Part shown: positions 56,971-64,000 of the stretch, in pieces | Position numbering within the stretch: the stretch's first letter is position 1 | Layout of the letters: every line of letters begins with the position of its first letter | NCBI GenBank assembly: GCA_947648205.1 | Contig: CANSNC010000002.1 | Span: 62,001-126,000, forward strand | Origin: an uncultured Mycoplasma sp. | GTDB taxonomy: Bacteria; Bacillota_I; Bacilli_A; Mycoplasmatales; Mycoplasmoidaceae | Length of the DNA: 64,000 nt | Direction: 5' to 3' | The notes under the pieces: model-generated | Database searches by the model: none | The model's input: the letters and a program-made list of their open reading frames with translations, nothing else | What the model was told of the DNA's origin: nothing | Made by a program: the position numbers and the translations under genes

Positions 56971-58736
56971 TGTTTTTTCTTTTCATTTTTTTACTTTTTT
57001 TAATAGCAAATAGTAAGATAAATTATTTTGATAGTAATTTGATTAATGAATTTAATAGTGATAATGTAACGTCAATATCTAGGAATTTCTACAATACTAA
57101 TATAACCAATTTTAATAATGCATATCAAACTTATCAAGAAATAAATGTTTGAGAAAAATATAAAGCTTGATTTATTGTTGCTATATGTGTAATTATATTA
57201 TTTGTTTTAACATATACCACAATAAAATTTGCCAATCCAGATTTGGAATTATGAGAAGTATGAGATTGAATAATTAATGATGGAATTGGCATCATTATTA
57301 CTATATGTTCTATTTATGCTGGATTAATAATAAGTTTAGGAACAACATGACTTGTTAAATTCAATGAGTGGATACCTTTTGTTGTGTTAATTGGTATTCC
57401 TATTGCAATGATAATATTTATATTATTAATTCATTTAATATTTTCAATAGTAATTTTTATTTGTGAAATTATAGCTGATTCTAAAATTACTTATTTTGAG
57501 TCTAATAAATGAGGTAAATATTGAAAAGAATTTAATTGTGAAAATTTAGAAAATAATACTGTTGAAGATTTAAAGTATTATTGTTCATTAAATAATATGA
57601 CAAATTATTCTAATCTTAGAAAAAGTGAATTAATAGAACTTATTGAAAATAAAATGAATGAAAATTTAAAATATGAGAATAGTTATAAAAATGATGAAAT
57701 AGATGATTTAAAAAAAACTAAAAATGTCAAAAATGAAAGTAATAATTTAAATAATAATAAGTATGAACATCTATCATTGACTGAGCTAAAAGATATATGT
57801 AGAAAAAATAAAATTGTTGGTTATTCATCAATGACAAGAGATGAAATAATTAATCAAATTTTTTCTAAAGTTGATGATAAAAATAATATCTCTTTAAATC
57901 ATGTTATTAAAAAAACATCATTAAATAAAAAAATTATGTTAGATGATATTGCAGGACTTGAACAAGCCAAAAAGGCATTCAAAGAAAAAGTAATATTACC
58001 AATTACTCATAAACATTTATTTGAAGAGTATGGAAAAAAATCAGGTGGTGGCATTTTATTATATGGGTTACCTGGAACTGGAAAAACTATGTTTGCTGAA
58101 GCAATTTCAAATGAAATAGATGCAAAATTCTTTTCTATTAGATGTAGTGATATTAAATCAAAATGATATGGAGAATCAGAAAACAAAGTTAAAAAAATAT
58201 TTGATAGTGCTAGAAAAGAAAAAAGATCAATTATTTTTATGGATGAATTTGAAGCAATAGGAAGAAAAAGAACAGATGATGATTCAAATGGAAATAATGA
58301 TTTAGTTCCAGAAATACTTGCTCAAATGCAAGGTGTTAATTCTTCTGATAGGAATTCTACTATATTAGTAATGGCTGCAACAAATAGACCTTGAGATATA
58401 GATTCAGCATTACTACGTCCAGGAAGATTTGATGAAAAAATTTATATTCCACTTCCTGATTTTGAAGCAAGAAAAAAATTATTTGAAATGAAGTTATCAG
58501 TATTGCCACATGAGGATTTAGATTTTGATTATTTGGCTTCAATTAGTGATCAATTTAATGGAGCTGATATTAATGAATTTTGTGAAAAACTAAAAATGGA
58601 AGCTATACATAAATCTATTGAACATGGAGGAAAGCATTTCATAAATAAAAATGACATAGAAAGTGTTAAAAATATTTTTAAGTCCTCTGTTGTTTTAGAT
58701 GATATTAAAAGATTAAAAGAGTTTGGAGAAAAATAA
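56970..58736 (+). CDS. Membrane-anchored AAA+ ATPase with SAP-like motifs
   Basis: 588 residues. Hydrophobic N-terminus (2-14), further membrane segments at about 66-87, 105-128 and 132-168, several with UGA-Trp. Then two SAP/LEM-like helix pairs (SNLRKSELIELIENK, about 213; LSLTELKDICRKNKI...TRDEIINQIF, about 268) in a charged linker. The AAA+ core has Walker A GLPGTGKT (365-372), WYGESENKVKKIFD, Walker B SIIFMDEFEAIG (about 417-428), and RPGRFDEKIYI with the arginine finger (about 483). It resembles the FtsH/spastin/katanin AAA core but ends without a peptidase. Expression probably depends on the TA tract; two paralogous genes follow. Confidence 0.8.
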
Positions 58737-58738
58737 AT

Positions 58739-59500
58739 ATGGGTTTTTATAACAAGTGAGCAGATTATTCAAAAGTAGATAGTAATGCTATTTTTGATTC
58801 ATATTGGAATGATATTGGTAAACATTGTTTTAAAATTTTTGAAGATGATTATTCTAAACAAAAAGTACTTATTAATTCAATAATTTCAAAATTAAGTAAA
58901 GAAAATGATTTTTCAAAATATATAGAGTTAATTTATGAAAATGTTTTTGAAGATGATACTGAAAATTATGATGGTGATGATGACATAATTTATTCAATTG
59001 AATATCTACAACTTTCATATTCCTTTTATAAAAAATATAATTTATTGCTATTGCCAATAGAATTTGAAATATTCATTATGATTATGACCATTCATGGTTT
59101 TATAAATAATGATAATTACATCATTTCAAAATTTTATTTGTTAGATGGTGGTGAATATAATTTTGATTATTTTTTTATTTGAATTCATTTTAAATATAAA
59201 AATAATGATGGTGAATATATTGAAGAATTATGACCAATATTTTGAACCCCTGATGAAATATTTGGAGTGGAAATATGTAAAATATTAAATAATATTTTGA
59301 AAGATGATATTAATTACTTTAAATTAGAAATTGATGAATATGAAAAAATTTGTGGACCAGATGGTGAATATTTTCATAAAGTGATAAAAAGTTTTAATAA
59401 TTTAAAATACAAAAACAACATTACAAAATTTGATAATGATTATAATTTTTATACAAGTTTTTTTGATAGTGAATTATATAAAAATTTAGATAAAGAATAA
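58739..59500 (+). CDS. Unknown protein, AAA-operon paralogue 1
   Basis: 253 residues, acidic, no membrane segment, 2 nt after the ATPase stop. Shares with the next gene FYKKY (about 97), PIEFEI against PIDFDI, an ISKFYL/IKGFIY strand, PIFWTPDEI (about 165) against PIFWTSNLEI, and a helical end (YFHKVIKSFNNL against DFKTLIKKFNKN). Trp codons are mostly UGA. No known family recognised. Likely a soluble partner or substrate adaptor of the membrane ATPase, by position only. Confidence 0.65.
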
Positions 59501-59514
59501 AAAGGAAGTATATA

Positions 59515-60234
59515 ATGGGACTATTAATGATTGGTGCGATAATTGCACAAGCAATATCAGATAAAATTAAAGAAAAAAAAATAATGAAAAAATTAGATCC
59601 AGAAAATATGGCATATGAATTTATTCAAAAAGATATAAACAAAGAAGAATCTAATATTAATAGAGCAATAAATCATTTTATTAACTCACTATCATTGAGT
59701 GATTATCATAATTCTTTGATATCTATTAGAGATGGTGAATATAAAATATCTTTTAATTTATTTAGCATGGAGTTTTATAAAAAATATAAAATGGTGCCAA
59801 CACCAATTGACTTTGATATAGAATTAGCAATGCAATCAATTCAAGACATTTTATATGATGATGAAAATGAGTTTGTAATAAAAGGGTTTATTTATACTAA
59901 TGCTAATAATCATTCTTTGAATGGATATCATATAATGACAGTAATAGAATCAGAGGCAGATGATGGAGGTACTTTTATTTGATATCACCCTATTTTTTGA
60001 ACAAGTAATTTAGAAATAGTGTCAACATTAACAGATATTTTTAATGAAAAATTAGAAGCAAATTATAATTTCTTTAACAAAGATTTTGTAAAATATAATA
60101 TTTTAAATGATAGTGATTTTAAAACTTTAATAAAAAAATTTAACAAAAATAATAGGATATTTTTACTTGAGTGTATGGATGACTATGATTGTGATAAAAC
60201 ATATTGAAATCAAATTTTATATAAAACTTATTAA
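59515..60234 (+). CDS. Unknown protein, AAA-operon paralogue 2
   Basis: 239 residues. Differs from paralogue 1 in having a hydrophobic N-terminus (LLMIGAIIAQAI) followed by a basic stretch (KEKKIMKK), which could be a membrane anchor. The remaining 200 residues align to paralogue 1 over its length, with FYKKY at about 87 and PIFWT at about 159. AAAGGAAG precedes the ATG. A terminator pair follows. Family unknown. Confidence 0.65.
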
Positions 60235-60243
60235 TTTATTTTA

Positions 60244-60280
60244 TAAAAAAATTCATAACCAATAAAATATGGTTATGAAT
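60244..60280 (-). terminator. Terminator for the DUF31-like protease gene
   Basis: ATTCATAACC (60251-60260) against GGTTATGAAT (60271-60280). On the minus strand the hairpin is followed by a T7 tract (A-run at 60245-60251 on plus). Confidence 0.7.
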
Positions 60281-60300
60281 TATAAATGATTTTTAGGATT

Positions 60301-60331
60301 AACTCTATTAAACATATTAATAGAGTTTTTT
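60301..60331 (+). terminator. Terminator for the AAA operon
   Basis: Perfect AACTCTATTAA / TTAATAGAGTT stem with a 5-nt loop and a T-run on the plus strand. Confidence 0.85.
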
Positions 60332-60343
60332 AATATATGTTGT

Positions 60344-61603
60344 TTATATATTCACATTTTTAACATATGTTTTAAAATCTTCTAAAATACTATATGGTTT
60401 TATAATAGGAGATGTTGATGATTTTTCTGTGAAAAATGTTTTTTCATTAACAAAAATATCCATAGCTCCAATTTCTTCTCCACTTGTTAATGAATATCCA
60501 CCTCAATAAATTCCTACTACATTTTGATTGTCATCTAATACAAGACTTCCACTTGAACCTCCGCTTAGTTCAACATTTTTAAATACACCTTGCAAAGCAA
60601 CATTATAGTAACATGCAAATTCATCTGTCTTATATGGAATAAATCCATTTATTACATAGTCCTTTTTTATTTCATCTATATTTGATGATGGAATTCCTTG
60701 TTGTCAAAGTTGATTGTTTCCAAATATAATACCTGTAGAAACATTATATAGATCTGATTGATTTGAAATTTTAAAAGGAGAAGGATGATAAGAAGCAGTT
60801 CATTTTCCACCTCTTTCTAGGGTATCTTCTTTAAATGGAAAGCCTGCAATAGTTATATTTTTTGTTTGATTATAGTTCCCAAATTTTGTTGGATTCTTAT
60901 TATAAATGTCTAATGCAGATTTTAACGGATTAATACCATGGAAATCTTTTGTATAAGCATTTGAAAAGTTAATTTTTATAATAGCAATATCTGATGTAGG
61001 ATTTTCAAAAATTGATGAATTATAAACTCTATTGCTATCTTCTAATTCCATATTTTTAAACAAGTTAAATGTAGTGTATGCTATGCTTACTGATGTGTCA
61101 ATATCTAATGTTGTTAAATAGTGAGTACTTGATATACTTTCAGAACTATAATTTGTTCCAAATTCATATTGTCCATTAGCTTTCTTTGAAATAACATATC
61201 CTAAATCTAAATTTTTATAATTGGGATAATATTGTCATTCATATGTTTTAGTATTTACATTGAATTCTCGTGATCTTTTCCCTCTATTTTGTATTGCACT
61301 AGCCACATGTAAATTTGTTGCTATATAATAATCATCATCATAGTAGTTTCCATCATTAATGCTACTTTTTGTAAAAAGTCATCCTGTACCATAAACTTCT
61401 GAATTAATTGATGGATCTCAAAATTTTAATGAGAAACTACGCTCTGAAATATATTTAAAATTATCATTTTGAGTTTTATTGGTATTATCAGAAGATGAAG
61501 AATTAAATAAACTTTCAAGAAAACTACAAGAAGTAACTGTTATAGGTAAAGCAATAGTCGCCAGAGATAATATTGCTGTTTTTAAAAATTTATTATATTT
61601 CAT
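60344..61603 (-). CDS. DUF31 (trypsin-like, Ig-protease type) lipoprotein
   Basis: 419-residue surface lipoprotein. Signal peptide with lipobox VTSC (Cys26), a Ser/Asn linker, then a chymotrypsin-fold protease: GTGWLFTKSS and YIATNLHVAS with His99, TSDIAIIKI with Asp205, and LSGGSSGSLVLD with the nucleophile Ser near 351. This is the DUF31 family, which includes the mycoplasma immunoglobulin protease MIP. MIP usually pairs with the antibody-binding protein MIB; no MIB-like gene adjoins here, so the target is open. AAGAGG precedes the ATG. UGA-Trp codons at residues 62, 75 and others. Confidence 0.85.
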
Positions 61604-61663
61604 AATTAATTATTACCTCTTATATTTTATAAATATTAATTATTTTAACATTCTTTTATAATT

Positions 61664-61690
61664 AATTCATTTATTCAATTAAAATGAATT
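61664..61690. repeat. Short inverted repeat upstream of the DUF31 gene
   Basis: AATTCATTT / AAAATGAATT arms with a 7-8 nt loop, about 60 bp before the protease start. Could be an operator or chance in A/T-rich DNA. Confidence 0.3.
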
Positions 61691-61740
61691 ATTTTTCCAT
61701 TTGTATATATAAATGCAATAATTTCTAAAAATAAATACAA

Positions 61741-61776
61741 TAAAAATAAAAAACCAACATTTATAGTTGGTTTTTT
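61741..61776 (-). terminator. Terminator after pepP
   Basis: AAAAAACCAAC (61748-61758) against GTTGGTTTTTT (61766-61776). On the minus strand it is followed by a T-rich tract; the stop of pepP is 5 nt upstream. Confidence 0.8.
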
Positions 61777-61778
61777 AT

Positions 61779-62828
61779 TTAGAATTTAATTTTGCTTGCT
61801 GTAGTTAATACAACATGGTTATTATCATTTTTTACTAAAACCATATCTTCAATTCTTATTCCGCCAAGACCTGGTATATATATTCCTGGTTCAATAGTAA
61901 TAATAGAGTTATGTTCTAGTGGTTTATCATATGCAGATGATACATTTGGAAGTTCATGAACATTAATTCCTACTCCATGTCCTGTTGAATGAACAAAGTA
62001 GCCATTAAATTCACTGTTATCTATAACTTCTCTACAGATGCTATCAACTTCTTTTCCAAGCATTTTATGTTTTATAGATTGAATTCCTTTTTCATTTGAT
62101 TCATAAACCTTCTTATATGCATCAATTAATTTAGAATCTGGTGTTCCAATAGCAAATGTTCTTGTTATATCTGAACAATATCCTTCATAAATACAACCCA
62201 TATCAATTGTTACAAATTCATTGTTTTCAATTGCTCTATTAGTTGGATGATGATGTGGATATGCTCCATTTGGACCACTAGCAACTATTGGTTCAAATGA
62301 ATTTTTTGATGCTCCTAATTCTAACATATGACTTGTTAACATATTGGCTATTTGTATTTCTGTTATACCTGGTACAAGTTTATCTTTAATTCATTCAAGA
62401 GTTTCGCTTGCTATATCAGCTGCTCTTTGTAATTTTTGAATTTCATCATCTGTTTTTTGTATTCTTAAGATATCTCCATTAAAAGGAATAATAGTTTTTA
62501 TATAGTCTTTATATTTTAGAAAGTCTTGTATCAAAAAACTTTCTTTTTCAACAAGTAATCTATCTATTGATAATTCTTGAATTTTTTCTATGATTTGGTT
62601 ATATCCTTTAAAAACAATAATCTCAATATCTTCGCTTTTTATATTATCAACAGCTTTTTGATAATATCTCATATCTAAAAATAAATATATTTTATTTATA
62701 GTTGAAATTATTACACCAAATGATGATTCAAATCCTGTTAATCAAAATCTATTTGTATCATTTAATAAAAGAAAAGCATCTGCATTATTATTTTTAATTG
62801 CTGTTTTTATCACTTCAAATTTAAACAT
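61779..62828 (-). CDS. pepP: Xaa-Pro aminopeptidase (M24 family)
   Basis: 349 residues. Creatinase N-terminal domain (to about 125), then the pita-bread fold with all five metal ligands: Asp in TIDMGC, Asp in YCSDITRTF, His in STGHGVGINVHE, Glu in ITIEPG and Glu in RIEDMVLV. Releases N-terminal residues ahead of proline during peptide recycling. Start at 62828 gives the family-typical FLLLNDTNRFWLTGF (Trp by UGA); an internal Met at 62672 would lose this segment. Confidence 0.95.
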
Positions 62829-62847
62829 AAATATTACACACCTAAAT

Positions 62848-63009
62848 TTATTTCTTTTTAGTTTCTTTATGTACTTGTGCTTTTTTACATCTTGAACAAT
62901 ATTTATTTAGTTCTAATTTATCTGGATGTTTTTTAGAATTTTTAAAAGTTAAATAGTTTATTTCTTTACATTCACTACATTCTAATCTAATGCTTCTTTT
63001 AACTGCCAT
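62848..63009 (-). CDS. rpmG: 50S ribosomal protein L33
   Basis: 53 residues: [20 protein letters not shown], then [21 protein letters not shown] and a basic tail. The two CxxC pairs mark the zinc-binding form. GGGGAGAGG lies before the ATG. pepP begins 19 nt downstream. Confidence 0.95.
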   Translation of the reverse strand: MAVKRSIRLECSECKEINYLTFKNSKKHPDKLELNKYCSRCKKAQVHKETKKK

Positions 63010-63072
63010 AAGTATACCTCTCCCCTGTTATAAAATACAAAATTATGGTTTTAAACACTATAAAATTATACA

Positions 63073-64000
63073 TTATTTTACAATTAGATTTAAAATTTTA
63101 TCTTTTACATATATCTTTTTAACAATTGTTTTACCTTCTAAATGTTGAGTAATTTTTGGTAATTTGATTGCTAATTGATATACTTGATCTTCACTAAGAT
63201 TATTTGGAGAAATTAATATATCTCTAATTTTTCCATTTATTTGAATTGGAATATTTAAATCTTTTTTTATTATTTTTGTTTCATCATATTTTGGTCAAGA
63301 TGAAAAGAATAAACTTTCTTTATTTTTTAGGAAACTAAAATTTATTTCCTCTGCAACAAATGGTGCAAAACAAGATAGTACTTTAATAAAATTATGCATT
63401 TGATTTATGTCCAACTTGTCAGCTTTATAACATTCATTTATAAAAATCATCATTTCACTTATTGCTAAGTTCAAATCATAATCTTCAATTTTTAGTGTTA
63501 CATTTTTTATAAATTCATGATATTTACTAGTTAATTCATTATTATTTGTATTGTCTGTAACTTCTTTTGTCTCAAATAATCTATATACTCTTTGCACTCA
63601 TTTATAAATTCCAAATACACCATCATCCATTCACTCTAATGATGCTGATATAGGACCCATGAATAATTCATATAGTCTTAATGTATCTGCACCATAATCT
63701 TTTACAATATCATCAGGATTCACTACATTTCCTTTTGATTTAGACATTTTTTCTCCGTTTCTTAAAATCATTCCTTGATTTATAATTTTTTGGAATGGTT
63801 CTTTATTTGGAACAATTTCTATATCATACAAAAATTTATATCAAAATCTTGAATATAATAAATGAAGAACTGCATGCTCTTGACCACCAACATACAAATC
63901 AACAGGCATTCATTTTTTGAATAGTTCAAATGCTTCTGAAGAATTTAGTGGAATGTATGTGCCATCATCTTTTTTTAAGATATAACCTAAAAAATATCAA
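63073..64000 (-). CDS. leuS: Leucyl-tRNA synthetase (C-terminal part; N-terminus outside window)
   Basis: About 308 residues of class I Leu[25 protein letters not shown], the KMSKS loop in [25 protein letters not shown], and an anticodon-binding helical domain ending with [11 protein letters not shown] and the small C-terminal domain. Several UGA-Trp codons (for example ASLEW). The 5' half, with HIGH and the editing domain, lies beyond the right edge. Confidence 0.96.

Overview
The window is AT-rich (roughly a quarter G+C by eye) and tightly packed, and it reads correctly only if UGA codes for tryptophan. Nearly every long gene is interrupted by in-frame TGA at positions where the protein family has tryptophan, and a class-1 release factor of the RF1 type (prfA) is present. 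This is a Mollicute (mycoplasma, genetic code 4). Lipoproteins with mycoplasma lipoboxes, a DUF31-type protease, and a MG406/AtpI-like gene ahead of a complete F-type ATP synthase operon fit a Mycoplasmoides/Ureaplasma/Malacoplasma-type relative. I cannot name the species from sequence alone. All coordinates below are read through TGA.

Layout. 1-3159 (minus): tmk-holB-mnmE-tatD housekeeping cluster. 3260-7311 (plus): an SF1 helicase with a decayed nuclease-like tail and two unknown genes. 7424-13472 (minus): ffh, tyrS, rsmG, mnmG and a Xer-type recombinase. 13735-15791: nfo and a Fur-family gene (plus) converging on a reduced dprA (minus). 15945-24363 (plus): MG406/AtpI-like gene, atpBEFHAGDC, and an unusual protein that looks like a dead ABC ATPase fused to a membrane domain. 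24501-29440 (plus): ptsH, whiA, dnaX-ybaB-recR and a PQ-loop membrane protein.

29644-46562 is the accessory half. It holds an anchored repeat surface protein, a three-gene MoxR ATPase/VWA cassette with a phage-fibre-like partner, a RecB/Cas4-like nuclease, a MATE exporter, an alpha/beta hydrolase, a 1299-residue M60-type metalloprotease lipoprotein, and a C39-peptidase ABC exporter with a small membrane partner. 46577-56643 returns to housekeeping: ybeY-dgkA-era-recO-glyS-dnaG, a beta-hydroxyacid dehydrogenase, and rpmE-prfA-prmC-tsaC-rpiB. 56884-60234 is a candidate new system: a membrane AAA+ ATPase with SAP-like motifs, preceded by a (TA)13 tract able to switch reading frame, and followed by two full-length paralogues of unknown family. 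60344-64000 (minus) has a DUF31-like protease lipoprotein, pepP, rpmG and the 3' part of leuS.

Best candidates for something undescribed are (1) the phase-variable membrane AAA operon at 56884-60234, (2) the MoxR/VWA cassette at 31692-35689, whose first protein shares an N-terminal module with the VWA protein and ends in a tail-fibre-type motif, (3) the pseudo-ABC membrane protein closing the ATP synthase operon, and (4) a CGTC-TATA motif shared upstream of the recombinase and dprA. No rRNA, tRNA, CRISPR array, transposase or replication origin was recognised.
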